Assembly (NCBI RefSeq): GCF_001293465.1
Contig: NZ_JSYZ01000030.1
Span: forward strand, 1-64,000
Origin: Pseudomonas asplenii
Lineage (GTDB): Bacteria; Pseudomonadota; Gammaproteobacteria; Pseudomonadales; Pseudomonadaceae
Direction: 5' to 3'
Length of the DNA stretch: 64,000 bases
The notes under the pieces were generated by a model that did not search any database, was not told the DNA's origin, and worked only from the letters and a program-made list of their open reading frames with translations. Made by a program: the position numbers and the translations under genes. The first letter of the stretch is position 1. Every line of letters begins with the position of its first letter. Below, piece by piece: positions 35,701 to 43,148 of the stretch.

Positions 35701-35749
35701 CGTGTCGTCGGTGTTCTTCGATCCGAAGGGCGATCGCCAGAACATCTAA
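32732..35749 (+). CDS. soxA: Sarcosine oxidase alpha subunit
   Basis: Large 1005-residue subunit. N-terminal ferredoxin-like segment (about 20-110, including RSFKYSRPRGIFAAGAEEPN), then an FAD/NAD-binding domain (DVLIVGAGPAGLAAALAAARSG near residue 171) that carries NAD+, and a C-terminal GcvT-like domain (about 600-1005) which binds tetrahydrofolate and transfers the methyl-derived C1 unit. Works with SoxB, SoxD and SoxG. Confidence 0.95.
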   Translation: MSQVNRLSNGGRIDRNKVLSFTFNGETYKGYEGDTLAAALLANGVDIVGRSFKYSRPRGIFAAGAEEPNAVLQIGATEATQIPNVRATQQALYQGLVATSTNGWPSVNNDVMGILGKVGGKLMPPGFYYKTFMYPQSFWMTYEKYIRKAAGLGRSPTENDPDTYDNMNQHCDVLIVGAGPAGLAAALAAARSGARVILADEQEEFGGSLLDSRESLDGKPAAEWVASVIAELKALPDVLLLPRATVNGYHDHNFLTIHERLTDHLGDRAPIGQVRQRIHRVRAKRVVLATGAHERPLVYGNNDVPGNMLAGAVSVYVRRYGVAPGKKLVLSTNNDHAYRVALDWLDASLQVVAIADARSNPRGALVEEARAKGIRILTGSAVIEARGSKRVTAARVAAIDVRAHKVTSPGEWLDCDLIASSGGYSPVVHLASHLGGKPVWREDILGFVAGEAPQKRVCVGGLNGVYSLADTLADGFEGGVRAASEAGFKAVEGVLPKALSRQEEPTLALFQVPHEKGTARAPKQFVDLQNDVTAAAIELATREGFESVEHVKRYTALGFGTDQGKLGNVNGLAIAARSLNVTIPQMGTTMFRPNYTPITFGAVAGRHCGHIFEPVRYTALHAWHVKQGAKFEDVGQWKRPWYFPRAGEDMHAAIKRECKAVRDSVGLLDASTLGKIDIQGPDAREFLNRVYTNAWTKLDVGKARYGLMCKEDGMVFDDGVTACLADNHFLMTTTTGGAARVLQWLELYHQTEWPDMKVYFTSVTDHWATLTLSGPNSRKLLSEVTDIDLDKDAFPFMTWKEGLVGGVPARVFRISFTGELSYEVNIQADYAMGVLEQIVEAGKQYNLTPYGTETMHVLRAEKGFIIVGQDTDASMTPDDLNMGWCVGRTKPFSWIGWRGMNREDCVREDRKQLVGLKPIDPTQWLPEGAQLVFDPKQSIPMKMVGHVTSSYAHNSLGYSFAMAVVKGGLKRMGERVFAPLADGTVIEAEIVSSVFFDPKGDRQNI

Positions 35750-35756
35750 GTCGATG

Positions 35757-35779
35757 GTTCCCACGCTTCGCGTGGGAAC
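35757..35779. repeat. Short GTTCCCACG inverted repeat between soxA and soxG
   Basis: GTTCCCACGC and GCGTGGGAAC arms with a minimal loop, a relative of the 22738 element. It may reduce soxG expression relative to soxA or protect the upstream RNA. Confidence 0.6.
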
Positions 35780-35812
35780 GATCAGAGACAGAATTCAATA
35801 CAGGTGTTTCAC

Positions 35813-36445
35813 ATGAGCACAGCCAACGTTTACCAGCAACGCCCGACTTCCGGGGCCAAGGCCGAGTCGTCGTTGCACCATGCCGATCTCGCCAGCCTGG
35901 TGGGCAAGGGCCGCAAGAACGCCGGCGTGACCGTGCGGGAAAAGAAACTGCTCGGCCACCTGACCCTCCGTGGCGACGGCCATGACCCGGCGTTCGCCGC
36001 CGGCGTGAAGAAGGCCCTGGGGCTGGACCTGCCCGTGGCCCTGACCGTCGTCGCCAAGGGCGAGACCAGCCTGCAATGGCTCGGCCCGGACGAGTGGCTG
36101 CTGGTGGTTCCCACCGGTGAGGAATACGCCACCGAGAAGGCCCTGCGCGAGGCGCTGGGCGACCTGCATATCGCCATCGTCAACGTCAGTGGAGGCCAGC
36201 AACTGCTGGAGCTGAGCGGCCCGAACGTGCGCCAGGTGCTGATGAAGTCCACCAGCTACGACGTGCACCCGAACAACTTCCCGGTAGGCAAGGCCGTCGG
36301 CACGGTGTTCGCCAAGTCGCAGCTGATCATCCGCCATACCGCCGAAGACACCTGGGAACTGGTGATCCGTCGCAGCTTCTCGGACTACTGGTGGCTGTGG
36401 CTGCAGGATGCGGCGGCCGAGTATGGCCTGAACGTCCAGGCCTGA
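35813..36445 (+). CDS. soxG: Sarcosine oxidase gamma subunit
   Basis: 210-residue subunit of heterotetrameric sarcosine oxidase, distantly related to GcvT. Conserved LGPDEWLLVVP and LELSGPNVRQVLMKS are visible. The start MSTANVYQ is taken over three codons of upstream extension. Completes the soxBDAG set after soxA. Confidence 0.93.
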   Translation: MSTANVYQQRPTSGAKAESSLHHADLASLVGKGRKNAGVTVREKKLLGHLTLRGDGHDPAFAAGVKKALGLDLPVALTVVAKGETSLQWLGPDEWLLVVPTGEEYATEKALREALGDLHIAIVNVSGGQQLLELSGPNVRQVLMKSTSYDVHPNNFPVGKAVGTVFAKSQLIIRHTAEDTWELVIRRSFSDYWWLWLQDAAAEYGLNVQA

Positions 36446-36501
36446 TCCTGCTCGCGATGGCATCACCGCGGGGTACCTGATGCACCGCGTTGCCTGGATC
36501 C

Positions 36502-36592
36502 CTGTAGGAGCGTGGCTTATCGGGGCGCCGAACCGCCGCGAATGCGTCCTCAAGGGCGCTAAACGCTTCGCGGGCAAGCCTCGCTCCTACAG
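36502..36592. repeat. REP pair with second inverted element at one side
   Basis: CTGTAGGAGCGTGGCTTAT and the opposite CGCGGGCAAGCCTCGCTCCTACAG form the outer arms. The left arm is interrupted by a GGGGCGCCGAACCGCCGCG segment that belongs to a different repeat family also seen at 52868, giving a chimeric element. Confidence 0.7.
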
Positions 36593-36691
36593 GATTTGGT
36601 GTGTACACAAGGGCGAGGATTGCCCGCAGGCCGATCATGATACGGCTGATCGATCACCTGGCGCTTGCCCCACAAAAACAGGAGTCACCCA

Positions 36692-37549
36692 ATGAGCCGC
36701 GCCCCCGATACATGGATTCTGACTGCCGACTGCCCCAGCGTGCTCGGCACGGTGGATGCGGTGACCCGCTTCCTGTTCGAGCAGGGCTGTTACGTGACCG
36801 AACACCACTCGTTCGATGACCGCCTCTCGGGGCGTTTCTTCATCCGGGTGGAGTTCCGCCAGTCCGAAGGTTTCGACGAGCAGGCGTTCCGCGCCGGCCT
36901 GGCCGAGCGTGGCAAGGCCTTCGGCATGACCTTCGAACTGACCGCGCCGAACTACCGGCCGAAAGTGGTGATCATGGTCTCCAAGGCCGATCACTGCCTC
37001 AATGACCTGCTCTACCGCCAGCGCATCGGCCAACTGTCGATGGACGTGGTCGCGGTGGTGTCCAACCATCCCGACCTCAAGCCCCTGGCCGACTGGCACC
37101 AGATTCCCTACTACCATTTCCCCCTCGACCCCAACGACAAACCGGCCCAGGAGCGGCAGGTGTGGCAGGTGATCGAGGAGTCCGGCGCCGAGCTGGTGAT
37201 TCTCGCCCGCTACATGCAGGTGCTGTCGCCGGAGCTGTGCCGCAAGCTCGATGGTCGCGCCATCAACATCCACCACTCGTTGCTGCCCGGCTTCAAGGGT
37301 GCCAAGCCCTATCACCAGGCCTACAACAAGGGCGTCAAGCTGGTGGGGGCGACCGCGCACTACATCAACAACGACCTGGACGAAGGCCCGATCATCGCCC
37401 AGGGCGTGGAGGTGGTGGATCACAGCCACTATCCCGAGGACCTGATCGCCAAGGGCCGGGATATCGAGGGCCTGACCCTGGCGCGGGCGGTGGGCTATCA
37501 CATCGAGCGGCGGGTGTTCCTCAATGCCAACCGGACGGTGGTCCTCTGA
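36692..37549 (+). CDS. purU: Formyltetrahydrofolate deformylase
   Basis: Hydrolyses 10-formyl-THF to formate and THF, recycling folate loaded by sarcosine oxidase. 285 residues: N-terminal ACT regulatory domain (about 5-85, TADCPSVLGTVDAVTRFL) and a formyltransferase-fold domain with INIHHSLLPGFKGAKPYHQAY and the catalytic aspartate in DLDEGPII. The start MSRAPDT has ACAGGAG upstream. Corresponds to purU2 in the sox operon; the formate can go to formate dehydrogenases elsewhere. Confidence 0.93.
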   Translation: MSRAPDTWILTADCPSVLGTVDAVTRFLFEQGCYVTEHHSFDDRLSGRFFIRVEFRQSEGFDEQAFRAGLAERGKAFGMTFELTAPNYRPKVVIMVSKADHCLNDLLYRQRIGQLSMDVVAVVSNHPDLKPLADWHQIPYYHFPLDPNDKPAQERQVWQVIEESGAELVILARYMQVLSPELCRKLDGRAINIHHSLLPGFKGAKPYHQAYNKGVKLVGATAHYINNDLDEGPIIAQGVEVVDHSHYPEDLIAKGRDIEGLTLARAVGYHIERRVFLNANRTVVL

Positions 37550-37707
37550 GTTCCCAGGGCGCTTTCGAGCGCCCGCTCGCGGATTCATCCGCGAAAGCGA
37601 TCCAAATAACAACGCAGTAGAAAAAGACACACGCACAACCCCGAGCAATCAACGCTTTGCCGCGTGGCAATGCGTCAGCTACATAAAAACAACAGCGAGG
37701 TGAAAGC

Positions 37708-38907
37708 ATGTCTGGCAATCGTGGAGTGGTATACCTTGGCGCTGGCAAGGTAGAAGTACAGAAGATCGACTATCCGAAAATGCAGGACCCCCGTGGCAAG
37801 AAGATCGAGCACGGCGTGATCCTGCGTGTGGTGTCCACCAATATCTGCGGCTCCGACCAGCACATGGTCCGCGGCCGTACCACCGCCCAGGTCGGCCTGG
37901 TGCTGGGCCACGAGATCACCGGTGAAGTGGTCGAGAAGGGCAGCGACGTCGAGAACCTGAAGATCGGCGACCTGGTCTCCGTGCCGTTCAACGTCGCCTG
38001 CGGTCGCTGCCGTTCCTGCAAGGAAATGCACACCGGCGTCTGCCTGACCGTCAACCCGGCGCGTGCCGGCGGTGCCTACGGCTACGTCGACATGGGCGAC
38101 TGGACCGGCGGCCAGGCCGAGTACGTGCTGGTGCCATACGCCGATTTCAACCTGTTGAAACTGCCGGATCGCGACAAGGCCATGGAGAAGATCCGTGACC
38201 TGACCTGCCTGTCCGATATCCTGCCAACCGGTTTCCACGGCGCTGTCACCGCGGGCGTCGGCCCGGGCAGCACCGTGTATGTCGCCGGTGCCGGCCCGGT
38301 CGGCCTGGCGGCTGCCGCCTCGGCGCGCCTGCTGGGGGCTGCCGTGGTCATCGTCGGTGACCTGAACCCGGCCCGCCTGGCACACGCCAAGGCCCAGGGC
38401 TTCGAGATCGCCGACCTGTCCCTGGACACTCCGCTGCACGAGCAGATCGCCGCGCTGCTGGGCGAGCCGGAAGTGGACTGCGCCGTCGACGCGGTGGGCT
38501 TCGAAGCCCGTGGCCACGGCCATGAAGGGGCCAAGCACGAGGCGCCGGCCACCGTGCTCAACTCGCTGATGCAGGTCACCCGCGTGGCCGGCAAGATCGG
38601 TATCCCCGGCCTGTACGTGACCGAAGACCCGGGTGCGGTGGACGCCGCCGCCAAGATCGGTGCGCTGAGCATCCGCTTCGGCCTGGGTTGGGCCAAGTCC
38701 CACAGCTTCCACACCGGCCAGACCCCGGTGATGAAGTACAACCGCCAACTGATGCAGGCGATCATGTGGGACCGCATCAACATCGCCGAAGTGGTGGGCG
38801 TGCAGGTGATCAGCCTGGACGACGCGCCGAAGGGTTATGGCGAGTTCGATGCCGGCGTGCCGAAGAAATTCGTGATCGACCCGCACAAGCTGTTCAGTGC
38901 GGCGTAA
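37708..38907 (+). CDS. fdhA: Glutathione-independent formaldehyde dehydrogenase
   Basis: Zinc alcohol-dehydrogenase family enzyme that oxidises formaldehyde from betaine and dimethylglycine demethylation to formate with tightly held NAD. 399 residues. Catalytic zinc ligands in ICGSDQH and GHEITGE, structural zinc cysteines in CGRCRSCKEMHTGVC, NAD motif VAGAGPVGLAAAASARL. Long insertion relative to plain alcohol dehydrogenases is typical of the P. putida enzyme. Terminates at the hairpin just downstream. Confidence 0.95.
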   Translation: MSGNRGVVYLGAGKVEVQKIDYPKMQDPRGKKIEHGVILRVVSTNICGSDQHMVRGRTTAQVGLVLGHEITGEVVEKGSDVENLKIGDLVSVPFNVACGRCRSCKEMHTGVCLTVNPARAGGAYGYVDMGDWTGGQAEYVLVPYADFNLLKLPDRDKAMEKIRDLTCLSDILPTGFHGAVTAGVGPGSTVYVAGAGPVGLAAAASARLLGAAVVIVGDLNPARLAHAKAQGFEIADLSLDTPLHEQIAALLGEPEVDCAVDAVGFEARGHGHEGAKHEAPATVLNSLMQVTRVAGKIGIPGLYVTEDPGAVDAAAKIGALSIRFGLGWAKSHSFHTGQTPVMKYNRQLMQAIMWDRINIAEVVGVQVISLDDAPKGYGEFDAGVPKKFVIDPHKLFSAA

Positions 38908-38923
38908 GGTGCAATCACGATAG

Positions 38924-38952
38924 AAAAAGGGCGACCCCGGTCGCCCTTTTTT
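38924..38952 (+). terminator. Rho-independent terminator after fdhA
   Basis: GGGCGACC and GGTCGCCC arms with A-run upstream and a six-T run downstream; functions for the sox/fdhA direction and possibly for the convergent gene. Confidence 0.92.
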
Positions 38953-38964
38953 GTGTTTCGCCGT

Positions 38965-39384
38965 TCACTGCGTAGTGATCAGCGCGCTGTATGAGAATCC
39001 ACAACGGCTGGTTTCCCCGCTTTTGCAGAAGCCATCCTTCCAGTCGGTGTCCTGGGAGGGTTTCCAGTCCTGGACGGCCTTGAGCGTCAGGCGGATTCCC
39101 GCGTCACCGTCCCCTTCGTAGTCACAGATCACCGCCTGGGTGCTGGCCTTGTAGCTGGCGCTGACGAACGCGACCTTGTACTCAATCCCGGTTTCCGGGT
39201 TTTCACCGGTCCATTGACTGCCCCCCGGGCCCTTGGCGTCGTAGGTGTAGCCTTCGCTGCCCGGGTGCTGGTTGATGTCGCCTGCCCGTGGGCAGGTTGC
39301 GGTCAGCACCGGGGTTTCGGCCCAGGCCTGGCCTGCCAGTGCCAGGGTGAGTACTGCCAGACTGGTTGCAAGTCGGTTTTGCAT
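38965..39384 (-). CDS. Small secreted protein, DUF3757-like
   Basis: 139 residues with signal peptide (MQNRLATSLAVLTLALAGQAWA). The mature part has four cysteines (TCPRAG, VICDYEGD, FCKSG, RCGFSY) likely paired in disulfides, and the YTYDAKGPGG / WTGENP segments resemble DUF3757 proteins of Pseudomonas. Function unknown. Convergent with fdhA across the terminator. Confidence 0.65.
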   Translation of the reverse strand: MQNRLATSLAVLTLALAGQAWAETPVLTATCPRAGDINQHPGSEGYTYDAKGPGGSQWTGENPETGIEYKVAFVSASYKASTQAVICDYEGDGDAGIRLTLKAVQDWKPSQDTDWKDGFCKSGETSRCGFSYSALITTQ

Positions 39385-39708
39385 GAGTCGGTACTCCCTT
39401 CCGTTGTCTTGGGCCTTCATGTTGAGTGGCCGGGGAGGGGGCGGCTACTGTCAGAAATGACAGTTCTCAAGGTCGTTTCGAAATAACCGGGAGGGTGGAT
39501 CGACGGCGGGGCTATTAGCGGGCGTCAGGCTGGGTGAATGGCGTGTCAGGGGTGTTGGGCCATTCGCGGGCAAGCCCGGCTCCTACAGGGAGCGGGCCTT
39601 CGCACAGCACCGGCACACCGACAAACCGTAGGAGCCGGGCTTGCCCGCGAAAGGGCCAGTGGCCTCACCCGCCATCTTCCGGAGGTGACCGCAGACGCAA
39701 GCCTCCCT
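39385..39708. repeat. Intergenic region with REP pair
   Basis: The 324-bp gap holds a REP pair at 39563-39652 (TTCGCGGGCAAGCCCGGCTC and GAGCCGGGCTTGCCCGCGAA arms). I see no gene or clear promoter in the rest. Confidence 0.75.
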
Positions 39709-40287
39709 TCAGCGTTGGACTGACTTCACCGCACTCACCCGCTGACAGAACTCCGGATAGAAACCCCAGCCACTCGGATCGCGGCAATAGTCGCTGGCCT
39801 GGGCCAGCGCCTCGGTGCCGAACTTCAGTTCCCGGGGCATGCTGGCGAAGTTGATGTAGCCGCCCTGTTGGGTCTTGATCGCGTCGAAGCCGTCCATCTG
39901 GTAGACCAGCTCGACGTCATCGGCGACGACGATCCGCGCCTTGATCGTCACCTGGGCATACTGCTTGCCACCCGGCGCATTGTTCACCGCCGCCAGGCCC
40001 TGGCCGACCGTGCGCAGCAGGCGTGGAACCCAGGCTTCTTCGCTGTCGGCGACCTTCTCGGGCTGATAGCGGATAGTCAGCGTCTGCTGCTCGTGGCTGA
40101 CGTCGGTCAGTGCGGGGTCGATGCGCCTGATGCGGTGTTCGAGGGTCAGCCAGGCGGTCTGCTCGTCGCCGAGGTTGTCGGGCAGTTCGGGGTTGAGCGG
40201 GCCGCGCTGGCACTCGTGCACGCCGAAAGCGATGGCCAGGCCGGCCAGGATGATTGCCAGGGCGGTTCCGCCGATTTTCACGTCCAT
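39709..40287 (-). CDS. Membrane-anchored protein of unknown function
   Basis: 192 residues with one N-terminal hydrophobic segment (GGTALAIILAGLAIAFGVHE) and a periplasmic domain containing VELVYQMDGFDAIKTQQGG and two late cysteines (YCRD, FCQR). I do not recognise the family. The start MDVKIGG is chosen because it opens the membrane anchor; the upstream frame is low-quality. Confidence 0.65.
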   Translation of the reverse strand: MDVKIGGTALAIILAGLAIAFGVHECQRGPLNPELPDNLGDEQTAWLTLEHRIRRIDPALTDVSHEQQTLTIRYQPEKVADSEEAWVPRLLRTVGQGLAAVNNAPGGKQYAQVTIKARIVVADDVELVYQMDGFDAIKTQQGGYINFASMPRELKFGTEALAQASDYCRDPSGWGFYPEFCQRVSAVKSVQR

Positions 40288-40499
40288 ACGCGCACACTCC
40301 CTCAGGGACTCCCATTTTACGCCAAGTGCCCAGCCGCCCGCACAGGCCGCGATCATCGATTCCCAGTCCCTGCCCGCGGTTTTCCATCGGGGCCGGTCGT
40401 GTTTTCCGCTGCCGGCTGTCGCCGCCGGGCAATGGTCGCCACGTCGCTCGCCTCCCAACATGAGCCCCCCATTACATCACTCGATAACGAGGTGCCTTC

Positions 40500-40745
40500 A
40501 TGGCCAAAAAGGAAATCCGACTCTCCCTGGAAGACATCGACAACAATGGCAGCCCGGAGGTGCTGGTAGAGTTCTACGAAGGTAATGAGCTTGTCTTTGC
40601 TTCGGCCGTTTCCTCGTCTGGCGAGGACAAGACCTACGACACCGTCAACGTCCGGGTGGACATGGATGAAGATGGCGACCTGGATGCCGACGACGAGCGT
40701 CATCTGCTCTCCCTGTGCCAGGCTTTCGCCGGATTCGCCCGCTAA
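40500..40745 (+). CDS. Small acidic protein with EF-hand-like loops
   Basis: 81 residues, cytoplasmic, very acidic C-terminal half. The segment DMDEDGDLDADDE matches the EF-hand calcium loop pattern (D-x-D-x-D-G-x-L and a carboxylate at position 12), and DIDNNGSPEVLVE is a second, weaker calcium-loop-like or VCBS/FG-GAP-like motif. No signal peptide. Appears to be a stand-alone gene in Pseudomonas. Calcium binding is inference. Confidence 0.6.
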   Translation: MAKKEIRLSLEDIDNNGSPEVLVEFYEGNELVFASAVSSSGEDKTYDTVNVRVDMDEDGDLDADDERHLLSLCQAFAGFAR

Positions 40746-40916
40746 CCCTTCGGATGGCCGCCTGCCTTCGCCACGCCGCGGGTAGGCGGCTTGCCTCTGG
40801 CCCTCACGCCCCTGGCGGGAAGGGTCAGGGCTTTTACAGGTCAATAGGGCAAAAATGGCCAAAATGGCCGGCGGTTGTTATAGTGCAGGGGACTTCCCTG
40901 TCTGCGAGCACACGTC

Positions 40917-41261
40917 ATGATTGCCCTGCCTGACCTCCTCGATCTGCCGCGCCAGAATGCCTCCCAGGTGAAGAACAAGTGGGCCGATGTGGTCCGCCTG
41001 GTCCATCAGTCCGGCAGTGTCGCGGTCACCAACCATTCCACCGTGGAAATGGTCCTGCTGGACGCCGAGACCTACCAGCAACTGACCGCCCAGGTGCAGG
41101 CCTACCAGGATCGCGAACAGTCGGCCCTGGATGAGTTGACCCAGCGTTTCGATGCGCGTCTGCGGAGCCTGCAGGAACCCCGGGCGGCCCAGGGTGTGCG
41201 CTCGCTGCTGGCGTCCAGGGGCAAGCTGGGCAAGCGGCCTGAAGCCGGCTCCACGTTCTGA
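40917..41261 (+). CDS. Phd/YefM-like antitoxin
   Basis: 114 residues. The N-terminal half has the Phd/YefM DNA-binding pattern (PRQNASQVKNKWADVVRLVHQSGSV followed by VTNHSTVEMVLLDAETYQQL). The C-terminal half is helical and charged and would cover the toxin. Its stop codon overlaps the toxin start (TGATG). A TATAGT -10-like element and a repeat of AATGGCC precede the gene, likely the autoregulated promoter. Confidence 0.75.
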   Translation: MIALPDLLDLPRQNASQVKNKWADVVRLVHQSGSVAVTNHSTVEMVLLDAETYQQLTAQVQAYQDREQSALDELTQRFDARLRSLQEPRAAQGVRSLLASRGKLGKRPEAGSTF

Positions 41262-41920
41262 TGAGTGCGCCGCCGGCGAGCGAGCGCCCGTTCATTTTCG
41301 TGCTGGCCGGGGTCAACGGCGCCGGCAAGAGTTCGGTGGGGGGCGCGTTGCTCGCCGAGAACGGCCTGGACTGGTTCAACCCCGACAGCTTTGCCCGAGA
41401 ACTGACCGCCAGCCTCGGCATCGACCCGCAACGGGCCAACGGCCTGGCCTGGGAGCATGGTCGCCAGCAGCTGGAAAACGCCCTGCGCGAGGGGCGCAAC
41501 CATGCCTTCGAAACCACCCTGGGCGGCAACACCATCGCCCTGATGCTCGCCCAGGCGGCGCAGACTCACGATGTGGTGATGCTGTTCTGCGGCCTGTCCT
41601 CGCCGGAACAGCACCTGCGCCGGGTGCGCCTGCGGGTGGCGCGTGGCGGTCACGATATTCCACAAGCGAAGATCCGCGAGCGCTGGGTCAAATCGCGGCT
41701 CAACCTGGTCGCCCTCATGCCGTATCTGGCGCACCTGCAGGTGTTCGACAACAGCACCGACGTCGAGCCGGGCGAGGAGATTCCCGATCCGTTGCTGGTG
41801 CTGGAAATGGCCGACGGCCACCTGCTCAGCCCCGATCCGCAGGACGCCCAGGCCCTGCAAGCCACGCCCGAGTGGGCGCGGCCACTGGTCCAGGCGGCGA
41901 TCGAACGGCTGCCCGGCTGA
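41261..41920 (+). CDS. Zeta-like toxin kinase
   Basis: 219-residue P-loop kinase of the zeta-toxin family. Walker A GVNGAGKS (G17-S24, K23), the NPDSFAREL segment in place of the zeta substrate aspartate region, and the lid GGHDIPQAKIRERW characteristic of zeta-like proteins. Zeta toxins phosphorylate UDP-N-acetylglucosamine or similar; the substrate here is unknown. Pairing with a Phd-type rather than an epsilon antitoxin is notable, although such pairs occur in gram-negatives. Confidence 0.78.
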   Translation: MSAPPASERPFIFVLAGVNGAGKSSVGGALLAENGLDWFNPDSFARELTASLGIDPQRANGLAWEHGRQQLENALREGRNHAFETTLGGNTIALMLAQAAQTHDVVMLFCGLSSPEQHLRRVRLRVARGGHDIPQAKIRERWVKSRLNLVALMPYLAHLQVFDNSTDVEPGEEIPDPLLVLEMADGHLLSPDPQDAQALQATPEWARPLVQAAIERLPG

Positions 41921-42028
41921 CGAAAAGGTCACCCCCGCCAGGCGGAACAAGCCCGGCTTTTTCCACTCCAATGGCCAGCGCCGACCGCTGGCCAGCGGCG
42001 GCCTTCGATGACTTGTGAGGTAGCTGCA

Positions 42029-42571
42029 ATGAAAATTCCACGCGGTGTCGTACTGGCTTCGCTCCTGACCTTCGCCGCTACGCCGGTGTTCGCGGCGTTC
42101 AGCCTGAATGACGCGGCCAATGCGTTGTCGGCTTTGCAGGGTGGTCAGAACGGCAATGCCACGGCGCCGGAGGGTGGCCTGCTCAGCGCCCTGGGATCGC
42201 AACTGAACGTCACCCCGGAACAGGCCATCGGCGGCGCCGCCGCCATGCTCGGCCTGGCGAAGAACCAGCTCAGCGGCAACGACTATTCGCAGTTGAGCCA
42301 GAGCGTACCGGGCCTCGACCAGTTGTCCGGCGCGGGTGCCCTGGCCGGGCTTGGCGGCCTGCTCGGCCAGTCGGTCGGCGACTCGGCGGTGGGCAACGCC
42401 CTGGGGAATGTGAAGAACACCCACGACCTGAACAACGCCTTCGACGCCCTGGGCATGGACAGCGGCATGGTCGGCCAGTTTGCGCCGATCCTCCTCAGCT
42501 ACCTGGGCGAACAGGGTGTCGGCGGCTCGCTGTTGCAGAGCCTCGGCGGTATCTGGGGCGCGGGTGGCTGA
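42029..42571 (+). CDS. DUF2780 (VcgC/VcgE) secreted protein
   Basis: 180 residues with signal peptide (MKIPRGVVLASLLTFAATPVFA). The mature protein is rich in glycine, leucine and asparagine and has the DUF2780 pattern with GGLLSALGSQLNVTPEQAIGG followed by repeats around LSQSVPGL and GGLLGQS. Function unknown. The start at MKIPR has a GAGG upstream. Confidence 0.75.
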   Translation: MKIPRGVVLASLLTFAATPVFAAFSLNDAANALSALQGGQNGNATAPEGGLLSALGSQLNVTPEQAIGGAAAMLGLAKNQLSGNDYSQLSQSVPGLDQLSGAGALAGLGGLLGQSVGDSAVGNALGNVKNTHDLNNAFDALGMDSGMVGQFAPILLSYLGEQGVGGSLLQSLGGIWGAGG

Positions 42572-42589
42572 ACCCCGCTACGGCTGACG

Positions 42590-42625
42590 ACGCACCGGAC
42601 TCCGCGAGGAACCGGTGCGTTTTTG
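42590..42625 (+). terminator. Terminator after DUF2780 gene
   Basis: CGCACCGG and CCGGTGCG arms followed by TTTTT. Confidence 0.9.
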
Positions 42626-42708
42626 TCTGTGCGGCCACGACGCGGGTTCAGTTATCGCGTGCGGTGTGCTATTTGTCGCCGCCTGTTCATGGAGAGAGTG
42701 GCACAAGC

Positions 42709-43137
42709 ATGTTGGTCGATGCGGTGAAGATGTCGTTGCACCTGGATGCGGTGATGGGATTCGTCCTGTACCTGCTGGTGGCACTGCTGGTTTTCGGGCT
42801 GTATGCCTGCCTCTATACCCGGATGACGCCGCACAGGGAGTGGACGCTGATCCGCGAGGGCAATATTGCCGCCGCGATCGCGCTGGGCGGCGCGTTGATC
42901 GGTTTCGCGATTCCGGCGGCCAGTGCCATCGCCCATTCGGTATCGCTGGTGGATTTCCTGATCTGGGCGCTGATCGCCCTGGTCGCCCAGTTGCTGGCGT
43001 TCGGCCTGGTCAGTCTGTCGATTCGTGGCCTGTCGGTACGGATCGCCAAGGGTGAGTCGGCGGCGGCGATTCTCTCGGCGGCGATTTCCATCAGTGTCGG
43101 CCTGCTCAATGCGGCCTGCATGACCCCTCCGGTCTGA
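42709..43137 (+). CDS. DUF350 membrane protein (YjfL-like)
   Basis: 142-residue inner-membrane protein with four predicted helices (MGFVLYLLVALLVFGLYACL, NIAAAIALGGALIGFAIPAA, FLIWALIALVAQLLAFGLV, AAAILSAAISISVGLLNAA). This is the DUF350/YjfL family. First of a three-gene set with a YgiB-like lipoprotein and a YgiC-like ATP-grasp enzyme, a combination seen in E. coli ygiBC and yjfKLMC. Confidence 0.82.
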   Translation: MLVDAVKMSLHLDAVMGFVLYLLVALLVFGLYACLYTRMTPHREWTLIREGNIAAAIALGGALIGFAIPAASAIAHSVSLVDFLIWALIALVAQLLAFGLVSLSIRGLSVRIAKGESAAAILSAAISISVGLLNAACMTPPV

Positions 43138-43148
43138 GGGGGCTGGCG

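Noticed and set aside
32648..35764. 1038-residue minus-strand open frame opposite soxA
   Set aside because: Antisense shadow; the plus strand is unambiguous SoxA.
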